The notes below the pieces were generated by a model. It saw nothing but the letters and a program-made list of their open reading frames with translations. It had not been told where the DNA came from and did no database searches. The position numbers and the translations under genes are program-made. Below are positions 1-12,200 of a DNA stretch of 64,000 bases, piece after piece; position 1 is the first letter of the stretch; each line of letters starts with the position of its first letter. Origin of the DNA: Liolophura sinensis (taxonomy: Eukaryota > Mollusca > Polyplacophora > Chitonida > Chitonidae). The stretch is from contig NC_088295.1 in the NCBI RefSeq assembly GCF_032854445.1, positions 26,585,385 through 26,649,384 of the forward strand, written 5' to 3'.

Positions 1-3000
1 AATTGTAGGAAAAAAACTGGCTGCATCCTAGAGAAACTACCTCCCTTTGTATATTACAGACTTGTTATTAACAATAAACCAAACACGATGTATTGTTTTA
101 TTTCACTGGTATTCATGCAGAAATTTTTTTTTCACAAGGAAAAAATAGGCTGTTGAGCTTTTGGCAATTATATAACTGATAGACTCCAACTTGTGACAAA
201 TTTTCATCCTTAGTAAACCCAAAATTGGTGGAAAGCTTGTGTTCTCCACTTGACGTCATGTAAGACAACTGTTGATCCTTTGAGTACCGTCAATCACATA
301 TCATCACATCAGAACATTAAATTGACACTCCTAAGCACCCGGGTTCCTCTCACTAAATGGCCGAAATGCTAATTTTTGCAGATTTCTAGATTAGTTTAAA
401 GTTTTACTGGACATTGAAACTAGCATATCTGAAGGCTAGATACATGTGAATTACTTTTCCACAAAGAATTTCTTACCTGAAAGCTATATTTTTCATTTTT
501 TATGCTAAAATCTTCTTCCGTGCCTATCTAACCTGTGTTAAATTTGCCTTGTTTTCACCTCTAGCACTTTAGCCATGTGACCAAAAAATGAGCTGAGGAT
601 TGGCTCAGAGCAGTTATAACATCACAGCAAAACTGTGAATAGTGGATATGAAGCAATTAAGAAGACTCCCTGTTCTAGGCTTTGATTGAACTAATACCTC
701 CTGTGTCCTACTGAATGAAAAACAGTCTGAATAACCACCAGACCACAATTCAGACAGACAGAGCACAACTGATGGCCACAGACCATACATATCAAAGCCA
801 ACTTATTTCATCCACTGGTACATATACCCCTATATGTAAGCTGGAGAATTATACTTACAGGACGGCTCATGCATGCATATGTATTTATATGTAATCATAA
901 AATCAAGAAGAAGTCAAGAATACTAGCCCTGATAATATAAATTTATGTGTGTATCAGAAAAGTTTACAATTTCGAAGTTTGAAATTGATTGTGTATGTTC
1001 AATAGATGCATTTTAATGGATCACAAATGTTCCTAGCCTCCAATGAATTGATATGTCTGGATTCCTTTGTTGGCCACACCTACACATAGGTAAGTTATAT
1101 TTGTACCTATAGAAGTCAGACACAACTGGTAGAAAATCATTTCTTTTGGTACATAACATATCAGCTGATGTATCTGTTGAATGACCATATAAAACCTTCA
1201 TCAGGTAAACACACATTTGCTGACGGAGCATAGTAAAGTGATTTCGCTCACTACTTCTAGAAATTGATTTCCAGTTACAAAGAAATGTCATTATGACATT
1301 GATTCCTCCCAATAGATAGTTCTGTACTACATGGTATCTATTCACCAATATCATGATTGTCATTTGCATATACATGTATTGGATACAAGCATAATGAAAA
1401 CAAAGACACCCCCATCTATTGTGGTTTGAAGGAATATCAACTAAGCCTCTGTACATCACATTACAATTTCTTGCATACTGTAAGAAGAATGTCAAGCAGA
1501 CTGACGTTCTAGTTTTAAACATCCTCAGATGTCCACAAAACAAAACCCCAGCAAGCTTTATGAGTTTGAGATTTGCTGGCCACAGTCATACACAGTAAGT
1601 GAAATATTCTTGAGTATATCAAAAAGCACCAATGAAATAAATAACATTTACTTTTACCAGCAAATTTACAATATATGTAACTATTTCAACACTATACATG
1701 AATAGAATACTGGGTTTGAATATAAAAATTCAACACAAGGCAATTGTCTGAAGAAGGGAGTCTTCGGCCAGTCCGATGGGGACATCTGTACAAAGGTTGT
1801 CTCCCCTCAGACCATCCCATACTGCGCCCGTGCCCCTCTATGCTTTGAATCACTAACACCGTTAGATAAGCTTGACATTTGGAGTCTGGGTGACGCATGA
1901 CATGACGTGGGCAGGTTTAGGCTTAGTCCCATCACTTGAACTAATAATGAGCATTCATCAATAAAATTATTTCAGGTATCCATTCAAATTATGTTATATC
2001 AAAAGAATGCAGTTGTGTCAAGTATTATTAGAATCAAACTTTGAGACAGATGCTTGTATCATTTGATATTATTTCCTGTTTCATCACCATGACCCCAGCT
2101 GTTCCAGATTTCTGTACAAAATTTGTTAGTGGTGGCAGTGATGTAAAGCAATCCTAGAAAGAGGCAAATGCGCTGTAAGGAATATGAATTTCTCCCACAT
2201 GTTTACATGATTGGGGGTAAATGACTCAATCAAGAATATTTCACCTATATACGGAAGGAGAAAAACAGTGCCTGAAAAACTCCTACGTAGGCCAACAGAT
2301 TAAGTGATTTACTATAAAAAAAATAATCATAAAACATTAAATCTAAAACAAGATATGTGACTTTTATGTACATTTAAGTTCTTGCCTGTCATACTCTGTT
2401 TTAAACAACTTACAAAAACATTTCATGAATATTTTGGAAGATCTTCATATTTCAAACAGCAAAACAGTATACAGTGTAATAATTTGGTAAAATGCACTAT
2501 AATGCTATGTGACAAGTGTGATCACATATGCCAGTAATTCATTTGTCTGACAGTCTCTTAAGATATCCATCCAAAATCATTGCAACTTTATTATAGTCTA
2601 CATTTGTAACTTCGTACGACCCCACAGATGTTAAGTAGCTGCGTTCAGACATAATTTGGATAATATCATAACTGTGTCATTTGGTGGTTCTACTTGCAGA
2701 AGAGGCCAGTATGAGATTACATGAAGTTTCACTAAAAATGGCTGTTTGAGTTCACTTTGACACTGTTATTACACTCAGTTCTCAGGTGCGAGGATATAAA
2801 CATAAAATTACGCCTGTCACTTGTAAGTATCATATCGGAAACAGGATCAAATATTCATTCATAAAAGGATTTCTTAGGGTATTGGCACAATAGCTTGGAA
2901 TAAGTGACCATGAAAAATATGTTGATTACATTGTAAACGTATGTGACTGGAATATATAGACAGTCATACAGGAAATAAAATCCTCAAAAACATTTAATAA

Positions 3001-3054
3001 TTGCATTTTTAATATCTGACTTTGCTGTAAGTCACATGATGTTCTGGTACAAAT
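1..3054. other. Intergenic / 3' flank, no recognisable gene
   Basis: No exon, RNA gene or complete mobile element could be recognised here. A 176-codon minus-strand open frame (1013-1543) and a 68-codon one (1692-1898) exist but resemble no family I know and look like chance openings. The part next to 3054 should hold the 3' untranslated region of the ZDHHC gene: reading the minus strand, an ATTAAA hexamer lies at 2998-2993 and an AATAAA at 2592-2587, both possible polyadenylation signals. The stretch 1735-1898 is richer in GC than its surroundings but is unassigned. Confidence 0.5.
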
Positions 3055-6000
3055 CTAAACATCAAACAGAGGATCTTTCACAAATATAGGTTTGCCTTGG
3101 AGAAAGTAGATGGCATTAATGACTCTCTCTGTGCTGGTGAGAACAGTGTCTGTATTGGAGGGCCTCAGGAAAGTGGTTAGTCCCAGAGACACCAGATTCA
3201 ACTGAAACCTTACTAAGTTGATACTCCAAAACGATGAGACCACATTCAGTCCGACCAAGCTGAGCAACCATGCATCAGCCTTAAAAAGGTCGCCAAACAG
3301 GTCGGTTGTTACGTGTGATCTGTACATTTCTGAGCAGTAGACAACAGCATTGATGACAAACACAAGCATGCTAACACTGAGCACAATGAGGAACCAGACA
3401 AACATCAGGTGGTTGTTCTTAGCCACACAGTTCAGCAGAAACAGGCAATGATGATCCATCTCCTCAAAGCAATGCTCACACAGACGACAGTGTTTAGTGC
3501 GCACAGAGTGGACTATCTGAAAAAGAGGAATGAAAAATGGTTTTGTATTTAGCATTGATGTAGCATAGGATGTTCCCAAAAGACTTTGATTTATTTGATT
3601 GGTGTTTGATCACGCCCTCTCAAGAATATCATGTGATTTTGGATGTTCCAAAATAACTACATTTATATAAAGACCACAATCTTAGTTAAAATGAAGGCTT
3701 CCTGTGATACAGGCTGACCATGTGTGAATCGGTGTAAAGAAGCCTTAAATACTTACACTTCTTTTACTTTCTTCTTTCATTGTTCATTCGATGGTTATAA
3801 AGTTTAGTGGACTGGTGAAGTCAGATTAAGCAGTGAAGTAGTATAACCACTGCTCAACACATTTCAACAACAAGGGAGTTTGGATTTCAAACTCTTTTAT
3901 TGTTAAAAGAAAAAATAGACCTACTAAGTCACGTGACTTGTTACTTTACTAATCACCTATGTCACCACGTTTCCCAGGCACAAATTGCACACCTTTCCTT
4001 CAGCTCAGCTCCTTAATTTTCTCCATCTTTTGATTACTCTGAATAACTTTTTGTGAGATTTTCTTGAGATGCCTATGTAATCAGAAATAGTTGCCTAACA
4101 GCCACGTGATACCGTATGACATCTTTCCCCTACAGTGAAAAGAGACTGAAAACTTGACACTTCCCTATTATGTGACAGCTTATGTGGGAAGGTCTGTCAC
4201 CCACCTGTGGATGTTCATGGGTTTCCCCCAGGTTCTGTCGGATTTCCTCCCACCATAATGCTGGCTGCCATCATATAAGCAAAATATTCTTGAGTAAAGC
4301 GTGAAACACCAGTCAAATACTTTACCTCCACTTCAATACGATAGGAAAAGAATTACAGCAAGAGAAGGTATACTACAAACTTAATGGAAGCACATGGCAA
4401 CACCTAGTTTGCTGCCTGCTGTAACACTGTTGCAGAAGAGTCATTTTACCCCTGCACAATGTCAGTCATCTCACCTCACAGTCTGGGCAGAAGAGCCCCA
4501 GCTTGGGTGGTGGACCCACAATGTCTAGCATTGTCATCAGCTCTCTGCTGTTATCTTTAAATGCTGATGTTCTTGTCACACCTGTCACACAAAGATGATC
4601 AACAACAAAAAAATGTTTTTCTGCTACATATATTTCAAAGTCACTTTTACCATAGAGTTATGACAGAATATTATTATTATCTATTCTAACTCCATACTTG
4701 TACACAATGTAAGAACTGTATTGTTTTGAGAAACACTGTAAATCTATCATTAGAATGATAGATTTACAATGGAGAATACTGGCAAGCAAAACACTGAATA
4801 TTTAAGCAAACCTAGTTTATTTTAAGAGTGAAATAAATATCATTGTTTTAATCAATACACAAAACAACTTTCTGCTACCTGAGCTTAAATACTTCTAGAT
4901 ACTTGAGCCTACTTCTAACTTACAGCCGAGACAACAACACTCACCTGGATTATCATGAAGCAATCTAAAATAAAGATATAGAGTAGTAGCCGCTAAAGCT
5001 GCCGAGACGAGTGTCAGTACGTGGTAATGGTAGATTTCTGGTTCAGTGCTAAGGAAAATATAGTGCATCGACAGAATAATCTGTTGAAAAACCATGAAAT
5101 ATGGAGAAAAAAAAGTATTTTTTTTTAACTTTAAGGAGTTTTTATTACATTTATGCATATGGTAATCTCCAAGATTAAAGCGCATAAATTTTCCAAGGTC
5201 AGCTGAGTGTTCATTTCTTTCCAGATATTCCAGATACACTTGTCAGATGTGACAGAAATTAAAGATTTTAAAGACTTATCAAAGACTACTACCAAGGTAC
5301 AATGCACAGACATACTGCAGTTTAAGCTCAACAAAGGATAACTGGGAGTATTTGGTAGACGTAAATGATGAAGGTATGAAGGAGGCCAGCTCCAAATGTT
5401 CCTGCATATACTGGATTGGGCCACCTTAAAGGAGAAATAGGTGGACATTAAAAGTTACATAAATTTTTAACTTAAACCGTTGGGATTTACACAAAAGAGT
5501 AAAGTAGCAACACCAAAATATGATCTAGAGCAATTTCCGCTTCAAATAATTACGACCATTATTAATTGGCATTAATAATTTGGTAGTGCCGTACATAATA
5601 ATATTTCACTTATATGATTTCATTTTCATTTCACACAATAATCACAACATCCTTTCATGAATGTGACTGTTGGAGGCAACCGGACATTACCCAGGGGAAA
5701 TAACTGCGTGTTGTCTAGTATTCGAATAACTCCCTGACAAAGACATGGAATGCTCGAACAAAGTAGTTTCTAACATAGATTTATAAGTAGATAAAATGTA
5801 TATTGACGCACTTAAAAAGTTCATTTACAGGTTTTAAAATACTGACTTCACTTTTATAGAAATTTTTTTTTTTCAGAAAATGAATTCAAAAACCAAATGA
5901 GCTCACCTGCTGATGTGCATAATCCTGTGGCTGTGACTACGTAGCATGAATACAATACAGCCCAGACCTACCAGGATCACATAACCCTGGTAAGGGGCAT

Positions 6001-9000
6001 CAATTATTTGAGCAATGACAACAGTGGCTGCGTACAGTATGGATGGCATTAGGAGGTACCAATACCAGAGCAATATTGGTCCTTTGGGGAACTCCGTCCT
6101 TGGTTGCTTAGCAAGCTTCGCCAACACCGGTGCAAGATTTTTATGTCTGAAAAATAAAAAAGACAGAAACAATATAAAACATTCTGTTACCATGGAATGC
6201 AATGTGGTACTATTCTCAGGGCTGATAAAATATGATTTTTTGAAAGTTTGACTGATGACTGGGGTTTGCTTCAACAGCCTTCACACCAAGCACTTCTCTG
6301 TTCACTTTTCATATTTCCATCTTTGATTTTAAAAACAACAATGTTTTTCAACATATTATCTGTGCTGTCCTGTGAGGCCTCCATGGATGAGGTGGCTAGA
6401 ATGCCGACTTCTTCTATGGCCATATGTGGGAAGATCTGTCAGCAACCTGAGGATGGTTGTGTGTTACCTCCACCCCCCCCCCCCCCCCCCTCCCCTGCTT
6501 TTCCCGGTTTCCTCCCACCACAATGCTGGCTGACGTTGTATAAGTGAAACACAACACCAATCAAATAAATAAAGAAATAAATAGGAGCTGTGCAAGACAT
6601 AGCTTCTAATAACATGTGGTGTACAACTACATTCATTACTATAACTATATTCATTATGAGTGCAAACTTACGTAAACTTGGATCCTGCTTGTGCCAAGTC
6701 ACCTGGGGTCTGACCCTTGTTGTTTGTGACATGTAATAGTTGAAAACCTCCTGCAAGTAGGAGGAGCCATGACAAGAATGCATGGCCCTGATTGGCTGCC
6801 ATGTGAAGAGGGGTGTTACCTGATCTATCTTTCTTCAACAGATCACTTCTCTGTAAATAAATAATAGTTTTAAAACTATATTCATTACTATAACTATATT
6901 CCTTATGAGCACCAAGTCCACTGGAGTCTGACCCTTGTTATTTTGTACTATACACACATATCAAGTGTGTATAGACATGAGTCTATAGGATCAAGTTTAC
7001 CACATTAGTTAATTATCAGTATCTATGTTCAAACTGATATCATCAACAATTACAGAAACTATACCACAAAAATATGGACACCATGCTTGTACACGTACAT
7101 AACTAAATTCGTCTTTTGTTGCTTACCAATAGGTTTTCAATTCAAGAAAAGTTACTGGTTTTAGATCAAAAATGAAGCTATCTGGAATATTCACTCACTT
7201 CCTTCCGCAACAAATACTTCACAGCAATATCTGAGCTTCCACTATCACAGCAAATATGGAGGGGTGTTTGCTGATCATGGTTGAGTTCTCGGAACGATAA
7301 GCCATGGATGGAGTGCAGATAATGAAAAACGTACCTGTCACAAAAATATATTGAATGAATGAATGATTGAATGAACCATTATGGTTTAATGCCACATCAA
7401 AAATAAATATTGAGGAATTTTTCACATTTGTTACATCTTTCATACACAAAAAACACCTTCTTCAGTTTAGTAATACAACTAAAAATGTAATATCTTGTTA
7501 TGAAACTGACAAACAAATGGTCACAAATACATGATAACTAAATTTCAGATACGTATCTAAGTGATGGGGAAAGAAAGTAAGAAAATATAAGCAAGAAGAT
7601 TCAGAGTGATTTAAAAAAAGATACGGCTAGTATTGTACTCAAATGTGAAAGCAGAAAAAAAGGCACATTTAGTCCACAAATTTGGTCCTCAATGAATTGG
7701 CTGGAAAACTCTGACAGGTTGGGGCCAAGGCCAGCTGGTAATGACTGCTATTAACGTGCTCTAGTTCTGGGACAGGTTCCCTGTTGCTTGAAGGTGTTTA
7801 AGGTACTGTACCTTTTGAAGGGATGTGTTTTAAATGATCAACCCAGTGCTACAGTAAGAACACAAATTCAGCTAGAGAACTACTCAATATACTTAAGTCA
7901 ACTCACACACTACTGGTTGTGGCAGCAAAGTGCATCATTCCATTGCCCTGCTTATCCAATGCCGTCAGGTCACCTTTGTGCTGCACGAATAGGTGAACGA
8001 CTGACACATCACCTCGCTTACAAGCATAGTGTAATGGAGTCTCCTGGTTATCATTACAGCAGTTTGGATCAGCACCAGCTTCTAACAAGAGATAATTGAT
8101 GGTCCAGTCCCCTCCCAGTGATGCCTTATGTAACGGTGTATGACCACTCCACCCTGGAAGATCAAAGTAGTGAATAATTAAATTTACGACTCAAACAGGA
8201 ACAGAATGAAATTTAGAACAAAAGATTGTGTTACCTTACTAATGTTGCTTTCACTCTTAAAGAATAGTTCAATGTATATTAACTGGAAGACAAAAAAGTA
8301 TCAAAATGTCAAAAACCTACTACTTCTATTTTTATCATTTAATCGCTATGAAAGCACACTCAGTGTTAACACTTTCACTCCAAAAGGGTGCATGGCAACT
8401 AACACAACATAATATTGCCATACTTCAATCTGACGAATCCTGAAATCAATGCTCACTTGATCTCAGTTAACGGAATGTCTTGGGTACATGACTTGGCTGG
8501 TGTAAAATGAAAATTTCCGAATTTGATCACATTTTCTGCCAACAATGAACATTATATACTGATTCGGAAAATTAAATATATATACCTGTGTCAATTGCAA
8601 ATTACCTACAACCTCATAGCCTAGACTGATCATGGCAGTGTTGCGAACTAGTAACATACATGTACATCCTCTTGACTCTGACAGTGTCAAGACTTAATTG
8701 TCATATCATGCACATTGGATTTGGTTTACACTGTGTTAACATGAAATGTCAAAATGATAACTACATACAGCTTTACACTCCATTTCAAAAACATGACCGG
8801 CAACATCATAACTCTATAACAGAAATGGTTTCCAGCCCAGTTTGGCTGCAAATTATTTACAAGCGCTGCTACCACACCTTTTTGATTTACAAGACCCGGC
8901 AACTGTCGAACAAGTTGATGGACAACTGGAGCGGCGCACGTTGTAATGGCTTGAAGTAAATACTGGTACTCAACAGAAACACTTGGTTCAAGAGGCTGAT

Positions 9001-9007
9001 CAGCCAT
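3055..9007 (-). CDS. ZDHHC17-like: Ankyrin-repeat DHHC palmitoyltransferase (ZDHHC17/13, HIP14-like), 10 exons
   Basis: Likely protein S-acyltransferase that moves palmitate from acyl-CoA to cysteines of cytosolic or membrane proteins at the Golgi. Exons (minus, phases agree): 9007-8861, about 8675-8606, 8153-7907, 7334-7199, 6850-6672, 6146-5907, 5424-5343, 5080-4945, 4581-4475, 3516-3055; total about 601 aa against about 620-630 in vertebrate ZDHHC13/17. Ankyrin repeats occupy about residues 75-255 (TPLH motifs in exons 3, 4 and 5). Hydrophobic segments near 275-297, 304-322, 347-364 and 386-405 precede the zinc-binding cysteine-rich domain (about 442-484, CPDC, HCRLC, then MDHHC). The catalytic DHHC is intact at about 469-472. 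Two more membrane segments follow (about 486-508, 530-551). Oddities: fewer ankyrin repeats than HIP14, and TTFL where the family has TTxE. The exon 2 acceptor and exon 7 donor are the least certain; ZDHHC13 versus 17 cannot be settled by eye. Confidence 0.85.
4186..4335 (+). repeat. SINE-1 (AAATA-tailed tRNA-derived SINE), 5'-truncated
   Basis: This resembles the full copies at 16033-16262 and 16281-16513: a 'tgtgggaaggtctgtca' block, then 'ggtttcccccaggttctg', 'cctcccaccataatgctgg', and an end block 'tattcttgagt...aacacc...tcaaat'. It lies in an intron of the DHHC gene. Confidence 0.7.
4737..4768. repeat. Perfect 15-bp inverted repeat, 2-nt loop
   Basis: The arms 4737-4751 and 4754-4768 are exact reverse complements separated by AG. 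The structure lies in an intron of the DHHC gene. It could extrude as a hairpin or be a footprint of a transposon; no function is claimed. Confidence 0.9.
6376..6590 (+). repeat. SINE-1 copy with poly-C tract
   Basis: This is a near-complete copy of SINE-1 ('aggtggctagaatgcc' A-box-like head, 'tgtgggaagatctgtca' body, (AAATA)n tail) in an intron of the DHHC gene. An uninterrupted run of about 16 C residues replaces part of the body near 6474-6490, which may be hard to sequence. Confidence 0.75.
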
Positions 9008-9277
9008 TGTTTGATATTATACACTAATTTTATGCGACATTATGTCGAAACTCTACGGTAGGTCTACCCGGTGGACGATCACTGAAGATGACATCATGTT
9101 GTTGTTGTAATCTTCATACCTACTCAATCACATACTCTTTCAATACCGAATCGAGGAGAGTACGCGCATGGTACATATATTTTGATTGGATAATGTATGG
9201 AACGTTCGGTGAAACAGCCAATGAACTGTGGCTTATTGTACAGGAAAGGCGGGGAATTATTCAACACAACCACCAAC
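9008..9277. promoter_or_regulatory. Divergent (bidirectional) promoter region ZDHHC / LARP7
   Basis: The start codons of the minus-strand DHHC gene (9007) and plus-strand LARP7 (9278) are 270 bp apart and point away from each other, so both promoters and 5' leaders must lie in or very near this segment unless an upstream noncoding exon exists. I see no convincing TATA box placed for either gene. A compact divergent promoter for two widely expressed genes is an inference from position. Confidence 0.55.
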
Positions 9278-12200
9278 ATGGAAGGACCAAAACAGTCAGA
9301 AAACCTTCACGAAACTCAAGATACCAAGAAACCAAGGAAACGAATGAAAGCTATTCTGACTAAAATCAGGGGACAGGTGAATAAACTATATCAGCATTTC
9401 TGACTTAATGACAGATTCGCAATAGAAATCGTTTTTGTTCAGTCTTCGTCACTTACTCACAGACAGCCTGACCACTACAACTTAGTACAACTTCACTTGG
9501 TAGGCTACTCGGTAAAGAATTATGGATCGTCTTTGTTCAGTGTTTTATTTATAAGGTGATAGCACTTAACAGTGGAGCAGTTTTCAAGAAAATAAGAGAT
9601 AGTTGTATTATGTTGCCAGTTGCTTTCAAACTTAAAATTACATACATGTAATATACATTGTAGATCAGTAACCTTTGCACCCTTTTTAAATTTCAGATGG
9701 AGTTTTATTTTAGTGATGCAAACCTGCAGAAAGACAGGTTCTTGAAGCGAAAAATGGATGAAAGTGATGACAAACGTAAGTCCTACTAGGAGAATCTTGA
9801 GAAGAGTGATTCGTTTCAGTAATGTTGCAGATGTGTTTTATAGAAATTTATAATTGAGTTAATTGAGCTTCCCATTCATTTGGTTAGGACGATAACTCAG
9901 GACCAGTTTCAGCAAACTTGTATGTCTATAGATTTGTTTCTTCAAAAGTATAGTATGTGTTTTAGCTTTATAAGGTGGCATAGGTTGCAGGGGAAAATAT
10001 TTTATGAAAAAAAAGGTTTGTGAAAGTGGTCACTGTCATTAGCTGCCCAGCATGCACTTTAAAACATTTTATATTTTTAAATGTGAACACATTCAAATGC
10101 CTAAATTGCAGTTATAGATCTGGAAATCTTCCTGACCTTCAACCGTATTTTGGCCCTGACCACAGAGATGGATGTCCTGCGTAAGGCGTTGTCTAAGTCA
10201 ACATTTCTTCAGGTAGGATTCACAAAACAAACTTTGAACAGTGTTGCTGCAGATTCTGTTGTAGCCAGTTTTGGATTGGCTGCCACTGTGGGTCAGGAAG
10301 AAATGATTGATTGAACTGAATAGTTGTGACAACCTTTTGATTTGCAAACCTGTCAGTTTTGTCCTTTTCATATAATGTGCAACTGAAATAGCACAAGAGT
10401 ATAAACATTTTATCATTTGGGATCCCAAACTACTGGGAGAACATTCACAAAACCTTTGTAACTCAATTTTTTCATAATTTTTCTCATATATTATTTCGGC
10501 TTATGACACCATGACTTGGACAACATTTATTACAAAAAAAGATAAGGGAAATATTACTAAGTTTTGTGAAAGTGGGCTCTGATCCCCAAACCCTTTTGAC
10601 AGGTTATACAATACTATGATCAGGTCTTGGGAATGCTCTAATGTGGTTGGCAGGGCATGGTGGTTTCTTGTAGCTCCATTTGTGCCATCAGATCCACAAG
10701 TCTGACAGCAGCTATATGAATGAAATACATGAATCAATAAATAAATTAACATTGGGTTCTCTGATTGGCTATCAGAAGCTTTAATCTTTTAATTTTGGTA
10801 AGGAGTGCCACTGCAAAGATTGAAGCTTTGAATGGCATTCAAACCAGGAAAATTTTATAATTTGGTGGTGTTAAAATGGTGCATACAGATTTCAGTCAGA
10901 TTTGTTGCTGTTTAAACACAGCCCACTTGTTGGTCTGTACCAGCTGATTGTTCTATTATTGGAAGGTTATTTTCTTTGTTTAGTGTTTTGGCCAGATCAG
11001 CCACTGTGTGCTATCTCTGCCTTTAAAGAAGGAATCAGAATGCCTTAATTTTATGTCTTCATCACAGTTAAATGAAGCAAAGACCAAGGTTAAAAGAACT
11101 ATTCCTTTCAAAGAAGCCAAAGACGTGGATGACAGAACTGTGTATGTGGTGAGTGTATGCCTTGTATTTATCTGCTCGATGTACATGTACATGTAACTCA
11201 ATCAGACATCCTTACCAATGTTATTAACGTTAACTTCACACTGTGAAGGCTGTATTAAAATGTTTCTTAGACCTGGAATATACACTTGGGAGTTCCTCCA
11301 ACTAGTTTTGTATGAATGAAAAGTACTTGAGTATGGCATTAAACAAGTGAGCATGGAGTGAAAGTTCAATCAAATAAATTATCAAACACAATAAGTTACA
11401 GAGCATATGTGTATTTACAGGAGTTGATTATGACTGGTTGAGTGAGTGAGTTGAGTGCTTCGGGTTTAACGTCGTACTTAACAATTTTTCAGTCCTATGA
11501 CGAGGAGGGAGTCCTTAGAGTGTATGTAATGTGCCTCCTAGTTGCAGGACGGATTTCCACCACTCGTTTATTTAGTGCTGCTTCACCGAGATGATTCACC
11601 ATAGGCAAGTAAGCTGCTTCGTCCAAGCCATTATACTGACACGGGTCAACCAGTCATTGCACTTTCCCCTTAATGCTGAACGCCAAGCGAGGAAGTTACA
11701 ACTTCCTCTTTTTAAGGTCTTAGGTGTACCCAGAATTGACCTTGGATCTACCGCCCCAAAGTGGATGTTCTACGAGCTGTGCTATCAAGGCCGGTCTATG
11801 ACTGGTTAAAGATTGTGTTCTCATGGCTTTAGGTTTTACGAGCGCATTGGTTAGCTCTATTAATTATATAGTAATTTGCCCAAGTTAAGAGTGAAAAAAC
11901 TAGCTTGTCAAACTTTCACCTGGAATAGTGACTTACCTGTGCATGGAGCTGGTCCTTGTAGGTACAGCATATCAAAATGTCAGTATAGGTTGACCATCAT
12001 TTTTTTTAAATTACAGCTGGCGGGAATGAGATCATGGCGTCTAGTGACTATGGGTTCGGGTTAGGGGATGGGGGTTTGTGAGCAGTCAAAATCTCCAACA
12101 CTTTTTTTTTTCACTCAAGCAAAATTTCATTTGTGTTTCAAATGAATACATATTCACAATCAAACTTTTTCATATGCTTTGCCGACTTCTACTTGACCGA

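Noticed and set aside
1013-1543. 176-codon minus-strand frame as a gene
   Set aside because: There is no recognisable domain, its composition looks like translated noncoding AT-rich DNA, and no phase-compatible neighbouring exon was found.
1692-1898. GC-richer 68-codon frame, considered as a small RNA gene or exon
   Set aside because: I compared it by eye with 7SK, RNase P/MRP and SRP RNA features and saw no match, and no pol III terminator or box elements stand out.
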